A DNA stretch of 64,000 nt from Edaphochlamys debaryana (lineage: Eukaryota > Chlorophyta > Chlorophyceae > Chlamydomonadales), in NCBI GenBank assembly GCA_016858145.1, contig JAEHOE010000071.1, forward strand, positions 124,001-188,000. Reading direction: 5' to 3'. Positions within the stretch are counted from its first letter, which is position 1. Each line of letters opens with the position of its first letter. Below are positions 1 through 12,700 of the stretch, piece after piece. The notes beneath the pieces were generated by a model. The model did no database searches. It saw only the letters and a program-made list of their open reading frames with translations, and had not been told where the DNA came from. The translations under genes and the position numbers were made by a program.

Positions 1-556
1 GGAGCAGCGGCGGCGGAGGCGTCTGCCGCAGCGGCGGCGGAGGCGCCTGGAGCAGCGGCGGCGGAAACGTCTGTAGCAGCGGCGGCGGAGGCGCCTGGAG
101 CAGCGGCGGCGGAGGCGTCTGCCGCAGCGGTGGCGGAGGCGTCTGGAGCAGCGGCGGCGGAGGCGTCTGGAGCAGAGGCGGCGGAGGCGTCTGGAGCAGC
201 GGCGGCAGAGGCGTCTGCCGCAGCGGTGGCGGAGGCGTCTGGAGCAGCGGCGGCGGAGGCGTCTGAATCAGCGGCGGCGGGGGCGTCTGGAGCAGCGGCG
301 GCGGGGGCGCCTGGAGCAGCGGCGGCGGAGGCGTCTGCCGCAGCGGTGGCGGAGGCGTCTGGAGCAGCGGCGGCGGAGGCGTCTGGAGCAGCGGCGGCGG
401 AGGCGTCTGGAGCAGCGGCGGCGGAGGCGTCTGGAGCAGCGGCGGCGGCGGAGGCGTCTGCCGCAGCGGTGGCGGAGGCGTCTGGAGCAGCGGCGGCGGA
501 GGCGTCTGAATCAGCGGCGGCGGGGGCGTCTGGAGCAGCGGCGGCGGGGGCGGGGC
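1..556. repeat. 24-bp GC-rich minisatellite, coding on the minus strand
   Basis: About 23 imperfect head-to-tail copies of a 24-bp unit (core gcagcggcggcggaggcgtct, 21 bases in full, varying at a few sites). One copy is 27 bp. All length changes are multiples of three. On the minus strand it continues the open frame of the membrane protein and encodes octapeptides such as DASAAAAP. The plus strand is also open (AEASGAAA-type octapeptides), but nothing upstream or downstream supports that reading. Confidence 0.85.
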
Positions 557-2476
557 CTGATGGAAAGGCGGAAAGGGAGGTGAAGCGCAAGCAACGTTCT
601 ATCTGTAATCCCACGATCCCCATAAAGTGAGCATAAATACCTTGAGTACCACACAGCTTCTTCAGCCACTTCGGGGAACACTTGTACCATGTAGCCAGCA
701 GACTCTCACGCAGCCTGTCACACGCCAGCGTTTGCCACGCTTGAAGGGTTTCCTTGACAACCTGGAAAGCATTACGAGGCAAGACACCGTTACCTCTGGA
801 CCGGCGGCCATTTCACGGCTAGTGTCGAGTAGCTTTCCACTTACCGACAAGTGATACGATACCGACAAGTGATACGACGCCAAGCAAACTGCCAGTGTGG
901 CGAGGATGGCCACGCAGGTCATGGAGCTGAAGAGGAAGTCGATGAAGAGACGCAGCGCCTCACGAGCGAATGCGGCAGTCACGTAGAAGAGGGTGCACAA
1001 GATGAGGGCGAGGCAGCCAAGGAGGCACTGGTAGAGGAGCGGTGTCATGCAGGGTGTGCCCCCGGCGACGCCGTGCGCGGGGGCTGGCGGGGCCATCGCC
1101 GCCACGTGGTTGGGCTGGAGGGATCCTTTGAGCTGCAGGCAGCACCGCGCATGAAAGGGGGGGGGTGTAGAACCGCTCGGTGCGGGAAGATCAATAAAAA
1201 GCCCACCGTCGTGTGGCTAGGTAGAAGCGCCTGGCGATTCGGAAGGCTGCCCCCCTCCCCTCTTCTCGCTCAGGGGGCTCATCCCTGGGCTTACTGCCTG
1301 ATGCCCCCTCACACAGCCCCTCACCACGAGGACCGTTACGATGGCACCACCAAGGACTGCAACAATGCAGGTCCGGATGACTTCGAGGGTCTTGTCAGCG
1401 GGCTGCTGTGGACCGTGAAGAGCGGCGTGCGGAGCGCCAGCAAGCGCCTGCGCAGGGACACGTTTGGAGGGGCACGCATGGAAGGTACGAAAGCGCTTTA
1501 CCCGAAGGCGCGCCGCGCCCCTCTGCTGCACGTAGCCCTCCATGCGCTCTCCTCCCCCGCTATCAGGTTGCGGTGTCCCCACCAGATTGATGTGGACAGA
1601 AGCTCCGGGGGCCTGTGCAGAAGCCGCAGGAGCGTGCGAAAGGACGGCTACGTCGCTGATGTGCATGCAGGCCTGCGCGTCCGTGGGGCTAAACACACAC
1701 TCCTGCGTGTGAGGTGTTGGGGGCCGGGGGGATATGCATGCGGGGCTTGGTTAGTTGTGTTGGGACCTGCACGAGCTCTCTTCGCCTCAAGATCCCGCTT
1801 GCTTGTAGCACAACTCACCATCTTGAGGAGGGTGCCATGAGGCGCGGGAGCACCGGTTCCGTCCAGGGGCCGCCAGGGCAGCTTGTACGACAGGCCACCG
1901 ACGGCCTCGAGGCTCCAGCGCGCATCCGGCATCCCCATTTCAGCTTGGCCGATGACGAGCGAGCCCTGCGCCAGCAATACGGGAGGCACGGATGGATCGA
2001 GGTATTAGGCCGTCAAGTTGTGCTTGGAGAGCGCTCCTTGCCAATCTGCATCGTACTGGCTCGGACTTGCCCACCGCCTAACGCAAGCTTACGCTGATGA
2101 CTCCTGGCACGGCCGCCTGCGTTGCAGAGCGCACCAGGTGCGCACCCGCACCTGAGGCGGGAGTCAGGAAGAAAGGCCCGAAATCAAGTCCAGCACCTTC
2201 CAGACTGGTCTAGATCAAGTCGGTTTACCGGGTTCCGTTGTTTCGCGACTGTGCCCCCCCTCCCCCCCCCTGGAAAGGCCTCACGCCATCTGGGTGCGAG
2301 GGTGGGGGGCGGGAGGGGCACGTGGGAGGCGCTAGCGCCTGCTGTTGCCACGGGCCACTCACCAAGCACTCCGGCGACGGCAGCCAAGGCCAAGCAGACC
2401 CTGTGAAGACCCCGCACAGGTCCGAGCGCCCTGCCCGGAGTCGGTGCCGCATGACACAGCTCCATCTTCATAAGGG
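1..2476 (-). CDS. Multipass membrane protein with Ala-rich repeat tail (partial, runs off left edge)
   Basis: Exons seen on the minus strand, in order: 1965-1819, 1702-1295, 1132-845, and 761 to the left edge. Junctions use good GT-AG sites (donors gtgagt at 1818 and gtaagt at 844) and all four join in phase 0. A further 5' exon near 2476-2366 starts with ATG, is hydrophobic (LALAAVAGVLG) and ends at a gtgagt donor, but in phase 1, so its link to 1965 is unresolved. The product has a lumenal or extracellular stretch, then hydrophobic segments around CIVAVLGGAIVTVLVV, LLGCLALILCTLFYVTAAFA and SMTCVAILATLAVCL. A Trp/Cys/Lys-rich tail follows, and then the 24-bp minisatellite is read as Ala-rich octapeptides. 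The four-helix layout vaguely recalls tetraspanin or MARVEL-like proteins, but I do not recognise the family. The repeat frame stays open to base 1, so the C-terminus lies outside the window. Confidence 0.6.
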
Positions 2477-3264
2477 CTCCGCGGTCGTCGCCGCTGCAGA
2501 TTAGGGGGAATGAGGAACGGGGACGAGGTTACGCGAAAAGCAAGGCCAGCCAAGTGCAATCCCGGCCTACAACATCTCTGGCAAGGTTCTATCCGCAACC
2601 CTGCTCTTGCAGATTAGGGGCCGACGAGGAGGGGGCGATCGAGCGAGGATGGATGGAAAGGATCGATCGCTTCTGGTGACATTACGCCGATTAGCCCCGC
2701 GCAGAGTTGTACCCGAACTTATGTGTCGCGCTATTTGGGGACCGACCAACCTGGTCATCTCCATCTCCGAGTCGCGAGCCTCGACGGCTCCGAGCGAGGC
2801 CTTTGTCCGTCAGGGTGAAGTGGCCGCAATAACTCAAGGTTGGGCTTTTATAGCAGCGAGGGTCTTGGGCCAGCCCGGGCCGGGGAGCTGACGTGCAGTG
2901 GGCCCGACCGGGCCTAGGCAGAACTTAGCTCCTAAGCTCGCCTGAGCGATCTTTGCTACCTATTGTTGAAAAGTATTCGCAGGATGCGCAGCTGGGGATC
3001 TTGCACCGCCACAACAAACTACCACAACCAATCCATTGGTCCAAGAGCCCCAGGCAGGCCCAGGCAGCATCAGGTACCGTTTAGGTAATCGCCCGAACCT
3101 GCCAGAACCACGCAGCCCCACGCAGCCTAGGGGGCGTTCAGATGCGCACCGGGGTTCGCGCGGCGGGGTTCGTGCGAACCCCGGGGGTTCAGGCGAACCC
3201 TTTTCACACGTGCCCTTCTGGCATGCCCGAACCCCGACGACCCCCGTCACATGTGACACCCTCC
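2477..3264. other. Intergenic: 5' flank of the left membrane gene and 3' flank of RUS
   Basis: No supportable gene. The right part should hold the RUS 3' UTR. A short perfect inverted motif around 3166-3182 (ggggttcgtgcgaacccc) is followed by a related gggttcaggcgaaccc. The motif cagattagggg occurs twice, near 2494 and 2608. I see no clear TGTAA polyadenylation signal. Confidence 0.5.
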
Positions 3265-6200
3265 TCACGCCGCCAGCCCCACCCGCAGCCGCGCCTTCCC
3301 GGGCTGCATGTGCACCACCCCCGCCTCCCACCCGGCCCCCTCCAGCGCCGCCAGGAACTCCCCAAACCCGCCCGCCCCCTCCAGCGCCGCCACACTCGCT
3401 ACCTCCAGGGCCGACGGCCCACCACCCGCCTCCTTCACCAGCGCCTCTGCACCTTCCCCGCTCGCCCTGGTTCCGTTCCCGTTCCGGCCGCTGGGCCCCG
3501 CCTCCGCCACCCCTGCCTCCTGCCCTTGCCCCTGCCCCGGTTTTGCAGAGTGGTGGTCCAGCCACGCCGCCTGCCACATCGCCCGCAGCCAGTCCGACTG
3601 GTCGCAGCCCTCTTTGAGCACCACGTGCGCCGTATCGTCCCGCCACACAAGCCAGTACCGCTCGTTGTCGTACAGCCGGGCGTACGACAGCAGCGCGGAC
3701 TCGTCCTGCGGCAGCACGCCGCCGAAGGCCTCGGCTGCCGTACAGCCCAGCACCACGTGTGGCCGTACGCTGGTTGAGTCGCCCAGCACCGGCTCCTCGG
3801 TGGCGACCGCGCGGGCGTTGGGCAGCGGCCGCTGCCCCCGGACCCAGGCGGAGGCCAGCAGGGCGGTACGCTTGGGGGAGAGGGACCTGAGTACGTGCGT
3901 TGGGGGACAGGGCAAGATGGGGAGCAGAGGTTAAGGCATACGCCCGCCATATTCCCTAAAATCCTTGTAGGACAATCTTGCATGTTCCCGTAAGCAGGGC
4001 CCAACCCCGCCTGAACAGTGGACCGGGACGCCGGCCGAAGCCCCGTCCTTGCGTCCTCGCTCACGTGAACAGCAGGGTAGTCAGGGCCTTGTACCGCAGG
4101 GTCACGTGTACCGCCTGTACGGCAGCCCATGATCCGATCACGGCCTCGTAACTCCCTGACAGGGGGGAGGGTGGGTTGGGCAGGGCCAGGAAAGTCAAGC
4201 ACGCGCCGCACCAGCACACAGAAGCACACATCAACCAAGTCAAGAGCTAGTCACGAGAGCCTTCCGCCCTGAACGTGGGCCCCCTCTGCCCCTGGCACTT
4301 CCTGCCCCCTGCCCCCTTCCACCAGGCCCAACCGTGCCTCTGCCCGCAGTCTCCGAACCCTGCACCCCAGGCCCACTCGGTCCCCTGCCCGGAACATCCA
4401 AACCCTGCCCCTGCCCCCAGGCCCACCCGTGCCCTCGAGCGCCCTCAGCGCTGCCACGGACGCCACCAGCCCCAGCATCTGTGGCGGGGGGGGGGGGGCG
4501 GGGAGGCGAGCGGCCAGAGGAGCGAACTTTCATGAATTGGGCACCGGAGAAAGAAATGTGGCAGCGTCCAGCGAGCCCATGCGTGGGGGCGACAGGGGCG
4601 GGAGCGATGGGGGTCAGGAGGGCCGGCGCAACAGCGATGTGGAGCGATGGGGGTCAGGAGGGCCGGCGCAACAGGGGCATGGGCGCCCGGGCCATGCGGC
4701 ACCGCCCTCGACGCACCCGCCTTGCCGGGGGAGGGCGCGTGCAGCGGGCATAGCGGCGCACACGAAAGGGGCACGTGCAACATGGGCACCCCAAGAAGCC
4801 CCGGACGCGCAACCACATCCCCACGCACGCACGCGCACCCACCGCCCCTCCCGCCCACCTGCGCCGTGACCTCCCACACCTCCTCCTTGGCCGCCACCGC
4901 CCCCACGTTCTGAGCCCGCGCGAAGTGCGTCTGGATGACCCGGAACACGGGCTTACCCATGCCCTTGCCCAGGGCCTGGGGTGAAGGGATGCGTGGGGTC
5001 AACAAGAGGGGGGTTTATGGGGGTTAGATCGGCGGGCAGCATGGGAGGATTTGTGAGGGCCGGGTCCACCCAGATACTTCCCCAGCGGCGAAGCCAATAC
5101 GGCTGAGGCCCCCACCCCCACCTTGACCTTCTCCCGCACCCACTCACCTGGCAGAACTTGCCCGCGCACGCAAGCAGCAGGAAGTGCTGAGGGGCCGCCA
5201 CCGTGGCCACTGGGAGGGTGGGGGTCGAGTGTAGGAGGGTAGGCAGAAGGTGAAGGGGATGGAAGGTGGCTTTGTGAGAGAACACTGCAAAGAGCCTTGG
5301 CAAACTGGCTGGACCAGACCCGAGCTCCCCTCACCCTCCAGGCCCAGCCCCGCGGTTGATAGCGCCTCTGCCACCATTCGCCAGCGCCGGGGGTCCTCAT
5401 CGAACTCGGCGGAGAAGCGACTGATGGCGAGGCGGGAAGGGAAGGAAAGGCGGTCAAGGGGAGACGAGCCACGAACCCGCAACAGAACCACGTACAGCAT
5501 GAACCCTGAGTCTCGCTCCCTCATCCCTTAAATCCCCCTGACCGGCCGGCCCTCACCTGCCCACGATGAGCCTCCCCAGGGCGCCCACCCCGTCCTTGAC
5601 GATCCACTTGATGGAGGCGGAGAGGGCCACGGTGGCTGCGGGGCCGGCCGACACGCCCACGGCCGAGAGCAGGGAGGAGGTGACGAGCGAGTGGGAGAGG
5701 TGGCCCGTGATGTGGGTCGGCATGGACCAGAGCTGGGGGGGGCGGGGGGGGGGCGAGAGGGAAGGAGCGGGAAGGGGGGCTGAGTAAGGGCGAGGGGGGA
5801 GAGGTGACGGTATGGGCAGGGGTGGTTGGTTGGGCCGTGGGGCACCCGGGCTGTCGTACCTGGTACGGCAGATAGTCCGGGGTGACGGTTGACGGGAAGC
5901 CGGGGGGCAGGAAGAGGTCCTTCAGCGTGTCGGGCAGGGCGGCCAGGGCCAGTACGGCAGAGCTGGGCGCCGTACCGGAGGGGTCCCCGTGGACCAGGTC
6001 CGCAGTGGAAAGGGGGGACGGTGTGGCGGGGGTCCGGGTTGCTGGGGAGGAGGACGTGCTAGCGAGGAGGTCCCGCTCCGTCCCCCCCTGCGTCTCGACC
6101 AGGGAGAAGGCGGCGGGTCGGGCGGAGGAGGCGGAGGAGGAAGGCGCGGTTGGTGGGACAGCCGGGGCTGCGCGCGTGGCCGCCCCCTTTGGCGCGGCGC

Positions 6201-6327
6201 TGGCTGCTACCGTGCGTCTGAGCTTGCGTGGAGGCAGGCACGGAGCTGCGGTAGGGACGGGCCGGCTGTGGCTGGGCCGGGAGCGGGCTCCCAGGGGGCT
6301 CTGCGCCCAGGCAGGGGCCATGGCCAT
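3265..6327 (-). CDS. RUS / DUF647 family protein (ROOT UVB SENSITIVE-like)
   Basis: Exons: 6327-5860, 5732-5557, 5420-5335, 5209-5148, 4975-4859, 4478 to about 4426, 4114-4065, 3886-3265. All junctions are GT-AG and in phase except exon 6 to 7, where the exact donor after ALRALEG is uncertain. The N-terminus is Ser/Ala/Pro-rich with basic residues, as in a transit peptide. The DUF647 core then runs through FLPPGFPSTVTPDYLPYQ, a hydrophobic stretch ending WIVKDGVGALGRLIVG, FDEDPRRWRMVAEAL and QNVGAVAAKEEVW. The C-terminal RUS block has PKRTALLASAW and YDNERYWLVW. Known RUS proteins are plastid or membrane-associated and act in UV-B/PLP-linked signalling in roots; the role in algae is inferred. 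A Gly/Ala/Glu-rich insert lies near the C-terminus. It is divergent from HRQ1. Confidence 0.88.
4590..4676. repeat. Tandem duplication of about 40 bp in a RUS intron
   Basis: The unit containing gagcgatgggggtcaggagg appears twice in direct orientation within the intron between RUS exons 5 and 6. Confidence 0.7.
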
Positions 6328-6788
6328 GTGGCCACCAGTGCCCGACCGCGGCTGCCTCGGAGAAATGCCACGCGGTGGTGTCCGGGTAGCACCTCAGCGC
6401 TCAGGTGGGGCGAGGGAGCGAGGCTGCGCGTGCGCCTCGCGACGAGCGAAGCTGTGGTAGCGGATGGATGTCTGGCTGGAGCTGGATTCTGGGCCTGTCA
6501 AGGCAGTATGCAACCTATGCGCTCTGGCTAGCGACTTGCGCAGTGGGTCTGGCTGCTATCGCGGACCTCGTCGTCGTCCGGCAAGTCTATGTCGTGTGTG
6601 CAGCGTTTGGCCCACAGCTGGCACTGCCCAGCAATACACTACTGGACCTAATCGTTTATAACACTGTACATAACCCTGTGGTGGCAAGGCGCTCGCTTCT
6701 CCTGCATATTCAGGGCTCAGCACGGCACGCCACGATGCCAGGCCCCCAGCCACTCGCAGCCGACGCCTGTCGCGTCTAGCGCAACAGC
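6328..6788. promoter_or_regulatory. Shared divergent promoter region of RUS and HRQ1
   Basis: About 460 bp separate the RUS start codon (minus, 6327) from the HRQ1 start codon (plus, 6789), so both promoters and 5' UTRs must fit here. The right half is more AT-rich than the surrounding coding DNA. I cannot assign a TATA box or named element with confidence. Confidence 0.5.
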
Positions 6789-9700
6789 ATGAGGACTGTG
6801 CAGGTCAAGTCGCTGACGGGGTGGTCCGCAAGCGTGGAGGTGGACGTCGATGGCGACACGGGCGGGGCGCTGCTCCAAAAGATCGCAGCTCTCCAGCCGG
6901 GGACGCGCGCAAAGCTCTTTTACAAGGTAAGGGGTGCTGCTAGCACTGGGCTGAAACGCTGCCGCTGAGCCTCGCCAGAGCCCGCCAACGGCCATCCCCT
7001 GCACGCATCCACCTGGAACCCCACCCAGGGAATGCGTGTCACCGACGCCACTCCCCTCTCGTCCCTAAGCCTGGGACCCAATGACTTCCTGGTGCGTGGA
7101 TGACTGACTTCGAGGAAGGGGCAAAGAGGCCCGAGGAAGGGGCAAAGAGGCCTGCTGGGCTGCGCAGCCCAGCGCAGCCCTTGTAACAGCGGGGTCCGGA
7201 AGGTTGCTGGCAATCTCCCGACTGGCGGACCCTTGCCCACTCCCTTGCCTTATCCGCAGACGCTGATACCGATAGCTGCGGGCAGCAAGGCGCGCTCTAC
7301 CCGGGCTGGCGGCAGTGTCGCTGGTGCCGATGGCACCGCTGGCGCCTCCTTTCCTGCCGGCCGCCGCCAGCCCCCTGCCGCCGCCGCCGCTGACGAGGCC
7401 TTTTCGGAGCCTCCGCTACCGGTCATGCCCCGTTGCAGTACTGACGGGCTGTTCACTCTGTTGCCAGGCTACGAGTCCCGACCCAACCTCACACCCACGA
7501 AGCTCCGACCGCGTTCCCCTGCCCAGGCCCTGCCCCTGCCGCCGGGACCACAACCGCCGCCGCCCGCGCTGCCGCAGCCCCCTCCAGCTCCCCTGCTCCA
7601 GCCCTCGGCGCCACAGCACCCGCAGCCAGCTGCAGCTGGCGCAGATGGAGGTGCAGGATCCGGATTTCATTCTTTATCTGGATCTGGGCCGGGATCGGGA
7701 TCTAGGTCTGGAGGTGATGCGGCGGGCAGCCAGACGCCGCCACCCCGGCGGCGTGTGCTGTCCTTTGCACCTTCAATCCAGCCCGGTCCAGGCCTGGATC
7801 CAGCCCAGGGATCCGTGGATTCGGGATCCGTGGGGCTTGCGGGCGGCAGCTGGGGTGAGGCCCGGGTTGGGCCCAGGCCCCAGCCCCTACACCCCTCTGC
7901 CCCCCAGCCGCCGTCAACTGCAGGCCCGAACCAGGCCAGCACAGCTGGAGTGCCCGGCCCTGTGAGTGCTGCCTCCTCGGAGGCAGAGGCCGCTGCGCCC
8001 GGCCCCACGGGTCATGTGGGCCCGCTGGGCCCGGCGCTCCTAGCCCGCGGTGGGGACGTGGGTCCTGCGGGGTCGGGCCCACCAGGCCCAAGCCCTTCGG
8101 CTGCTCCAACCGTCACAACTGCCGCGGCGACAGTGGTGGCCCGACATGCAGTGGAAGGCCCTGTCGCCGATACCACCGCCGTCGGAGTCGCGCGGCCCAC
8201 GGCGGCGGCCGTGATGCGGCAGGCTGGGGCAGGCGATCTGGAGGAGCGGGCTGGCGGAGGGGATGGCAAGGGTGTTGGTGGCGGCGGTGGTGGCGGCGGC
8301 GGCGGCGACGTGGATGATCTGTTTGCAGAGCTGGCGGCGGAGCTTCGGTCCGCACCGCTGCAGCATCTAGACGCCGCCGCCTCTGCCGCCGCCGCTGCTG
8401 TAGGGGAGCCGCCGCCGTCGGCGCCGCCTCTGCCGCCGCCGCCAGCGGTTGGGGCTGGAGCGGGTCTAGAGGTACTGCGGGACAGGAGAGGGGGAGGGGA
8501 GGAGGAGGACGATGCTACAGCGGGGCGGAATTCAGTGAGGGTGGAAGGTGTCAGGGGCAGGGGGAAGGGCATGGGCCGCGGTGCTCGGCAGAGGCAGCAG
8601 CGGCCCCTATCGGGCACAGACGCAGGGGAGGAGGAGGCGGCCCCGGATGCGCCCGCGCCGCCTCCAGCCAAGAGGCCCCGACGGGCGGCGGCCGCGGCGG
8701 CGGCGGCCGCCATTGCCAAGTCAGCTGGCAGCGGCCGGGCCCAGGCCCAGATGTCAGGCCCAGATGCCGTAAAGGCATCTGACAAAGACGGGCCCGCTCC
8801 TGCACGTGGTGCTATCCAGGGCCGGGGCCGCGGCCGAGGCCGGGCGCGAGTGCGGGGGAGCCAAAGCAAGCGTGCAGGTCGGAAGCCTACCGGAAGCCAC
8901 GAAGATGCAGCCACTGACATTGACCGCAGCGACGTCGGCGATGGCGCAGGAGGAGGCGCAAATGGAGAGGGGAACATGGTTAGCGACCGCATGGCAGGGG
9001 GCGCAAGCGACGACGAGGGCGAGGGAAGCCCTCCCAAAGTGCGTGTCAGGGGCCGGGGCCGGGAGCGCAAGCCAGCGCCCGCAGCGGGCTCCAAGCGGCG
9101 CCGCGGCGGAGCCGCGGAGGCCGAAGCCCCGGCCAGCAACGCGCCGGCGGAGGCACCTGCCGACGCCGCCGACGCCGACGCCGACGCCGTCCCTGCCGAC
9201 GTCAGCGCCTGCAGCCCGCCCCGCCGGCTCCGCCGCCGCGGCGGGTTCGGTTCGGGGTCTACCGCCCGCAGCGGCCTCGCCTTTGAGGCGGCGGTGGCGG
9301 GCGCTGCGCTGCCGCTGCCTCCGGCCCTGGAGCGGCTGTGTTGGGCGTTCGAGCGGCTCAACACGCTGCACCCCTTCCTGCTGGGGAAGCAGGTGCAGGT
9401 GAGCAAGGGGGTGGTGGTACGACTGGGGTGGCGGGGTGTACGGAAGGGGCTTTGCTGGGGAAGCAGATGCAGATGATGAAGCCGGGGTAGCACTCCTGCC
9501 GTAGGACTGGAAGGGGGGGGAGTTGGGGGGCAATCCTGTCAAGAGTGAGATGGAAGGGGGTCTGGTGGGGACGCAGCATAGCAGGCTTCCAGCGCCTCCA
9601 ACCCTGTGCCCTACCCGCCCCTCCCCGCTCCCCGCAGCTCACTTGGCATATCGCGGCCCCGGCACTCCGCCGGAGCCGCCACGAGCACCACCACGGGCCC

Positions 9701-12700
9701 GTGGCGGGCCCCTCAGCAGGTGGGCCCACAGCAGGTGGGCCCACACAGGCCCAGCCGGGCCCGAAGGGCGCCGTGGAGGGGCCCGGGGGGAATGAGGAGG
9801 ATGCCGTGTCCCTGGAGGACCTCCGCCTCGCCGCAGACCTGGCCCCCCACGTGCTCGTGCTGCGGCGGCCCCGCTGCGGAGCGACGGAAGTCGAATCGTC
9901 TCGACAGGGCGGCGGCGGCGGGACGGCGAGAGTCGAACCGTCGGGACCGTGCGGCGGCGGGGGAGCGACGGAAGGGCCAGGCGCGGGATGGGCAGCCGGA
10001 AGCGGAGCGCCGGGCAGCGGCGGCGGCGGCGGCGGCGGCTGCCTGCACACTGACCTGGCGGCGCAGGGCTGGCGGCCGGAGCTGGCGGAGCGGTCGGGGG
10101 TGGCGGAGCGAGTGGCAGGGGCGGTGGCGGCGGCGGGGCCGGTGCCGGGGCTGGGCGCGGGCGTGTCGGAGGCGGCGGCGGGCTCTGCGGCGGCGGGCGT
10201 GTCGGAGGGGGCGGTCCTGATCGAGCTGATAGACCCTGGCAGGTGTGTGGAGTTGGCGGTTGGCGGTTAGGGGGGGGGGGGGTGGGGGGACTTGGGGGGG
10301 GGGGGGGCAGGGACATGACCCCAGACAGCACGGCCTGCTGACCATGGGCAGGTGTGTGGGAGGGTCGTGATCTGACCGACACGGGCAGGTGAAATGGAGT
10401 TGGGGGATTAGGGGTTTGGCACCGGCATGCGGGCTCTACCACCCCAAGCACGCCGTCTTCTCCAGACCATGTTGTATCTCTCACCGCCCTCCCGCCCTCC
10501 AGGTCCCGCCCGTACCTGTACGAGGGCAGGGAGCCGCGCCCCGAGGACCAGCCGCCCGGAGAGGACGGGCCCATTGCCCCTCCCGCCGCACGCGGCAAGG
10601 CCCGGCAGAAAGGTGAGCATGCTCGGTCGTAGCACCTATATCCATACACGTGCAAGATCCGTATCCACACACGTGCAAGATCCGTATCCACACAAATCCG
10701 CACATGCACAGACCCTGCTCCTAACACAGCCACAGCTACCACCGATACCCCCCCCACACACACACACACACACCGTTCCTCGGGCTTTCGGTTCCGTCGT
10801 TAAGGCCGGCCGATTAATCACCGCGCCCACGATCCCCAGGCTCATGCGAGCAGCCCTTCACACACCGTTCCCCTTCCCATGCCCTCCCCACAAGGTCCGA
10901 GGCCCTACGTCATGCTGGAGGGTGGGCGGAAGCTGTGGTTCGCTACCAACGTCCTCACGCGGTGGGTTAAGTGCTGGGGTTGCTGGTGGGCGGTGTGTGT
11001 TTTGGGCCTCCTTTCTCGGCCCAAGCCCGCTCACCTGTCCGTCGCCTCACCTCCTCTCTCTGCCCCTCCCCCCCTCCCTTGCCTCCCCTCCATGACGACC
11101 TGAAAGGCGCCTGGCGGCCTTCCGCCAAGGACTGGTGTGTGTCCTGCAGCACCTAGAGTACCTGCAGGCCCTCGGACTGGACCGGACCGGACCGGACAGC
11201 ACCACCACCCGTGCGGCCGCTGGTCCGGACCGGACCGGACCGGACTGCGGCTCCACCCCCAGCGGCCCCGGAACGAGCGCCGGAACAGCGGCCGTTGCGG
11301 GGCCTAGGGATGCCACAGCTGGGGTTGCGGCGGCGAAGGGGGCGGAAGTCGAACCGTCGGTGCTGCCGGCGCCGCATTGGCACCTGGCCTGGGTGGAGGC
11401 GGTGCAGCGGGACCCGGGGTGGCTGACGCCGGAGCGACTGAGGGCGGCGGCGGTGGCGGTGCGGGCCGCTGCGGGCGGTAGAGCTGGCGGCGGCGGGGGA
11501 GGTGGAGGGGGCAGGGCGGGACGGGGACGGCCGGCTGCCGGGACGGCACCCCGCCCGCCCAGCCTTTTGAGGAGGTGAGGGGGAATGGTTCATGGTCGAA
11601 GGGTGAAGTGGAAGAATAGTGGGCCGCTTCGGGGCCAGAACGGGAGCGGGCAAGAGGAAAGGGGTAGAAGGCCGGCGGTTATTCATGTCTTTGTCCTTGA
11701 TGGGTTCATGGCCCCCAAGGGCAGCCCCGGAAGAGGTTCATGGCTTTTTTGGTCCTCCCGCTCACCAGCTCAGACACCCTCCCTCCCGCGCCACCTCCCC
11801 AGGTTCGACCCCTGCGCCTCCACCGCGCCCCTCTCCCCCCCCGACCTCCTGCGCCACCTCCAGGCCCTGCCCTGGTACCAGGGACAGGTGCGTGCGTGGG
11901 TGCATGTATGCCTGCAGTACGACAGTAGCGCCCCCGTAGCATACCGTGGTCTCGGCTCACGGTCCGTCCTTCCGGGTTGTTGCACACGCAACGACCGGCC
12001 GCCACGACCCCCCCCCCCCCCCCGACAGGTGGTGCACGTGGAGTCCACGCCCGCCCGCCCCGCCGCCTACGCCACCCCAGCCGCCCCCCTGGAGCCCCCC
12101 GTGCTGCGCGCCCTGGCGTCCCTGGGCATCGCCGGGGGCCGCCTGTACACGCACCAGGTAGGCTTAGGGTCAGTGTTTACTGAAGGGACAACCTAGGCTG
12201 AGCCGGACACGTCAGCCCGGGCCCTGGGTTGCTTTTGGTGACATGCGCTTCCCCTGCCGCCTACGTGTGTCCCTCTCTAGGCGGCCGCAGTGGATGCCGC
12301 GCTGGGGTTCCGCCGCCGCCGAAGGCGGGCGGGGCCGTCCGGTACGGGGGCCCAGGCGGGGGCAGCGCCAGGGGGCCCAGAGGGCCGTGCGGACGCGGTC
12401 GCCCTCGTTGACCCCAGGGCCCCAAGCCAGAGTGCAGGAGAGGGAAAGGCCCAGATTGCGCCGGAGGGGAAGGCGGAGGCCAAGTCCGGAGAGGCGGAGG
12501 GGAAGGCGGAGGGAAACCCGGAGGCTAAGGAGGCCGAGGACGAAGGGGAGGAGGCAGAGGTGGTGCGTGTGCCCCGGCGGCACGTGGTGGTGGCAACGTC
12601 CACGGCCAGCGGCAAGTCGCTGTGCTACCTGGTGCCGCTGCTGCAGGTGGGGGCGGGGGTGGGGGGGTGGGGGTAATAATGAGGGGGTGGGCAGGTGTGT

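Noticed and set aside
130..630. Plus-strand open frame of 166 codons through the minisatellite
   Set aside because: It is open only because the repeat is. No exon chain or domain supports it, while the minus strand links to spliced membrane exons.
851..1840. Plus-strand open frame of 329 codons
   Set aside because: It lies antisense to the membrane gene exons. Composition is Arg/Gly/Cys-rich without domains, typical of GC-rich shadow frames.
8012..9493. Long minus-strand frame opposite HRQ1 exon 3
   Set aside because: Antisense to a disordered Ala/Gly/Pro exon. It is a mirror of low-complexity codons.
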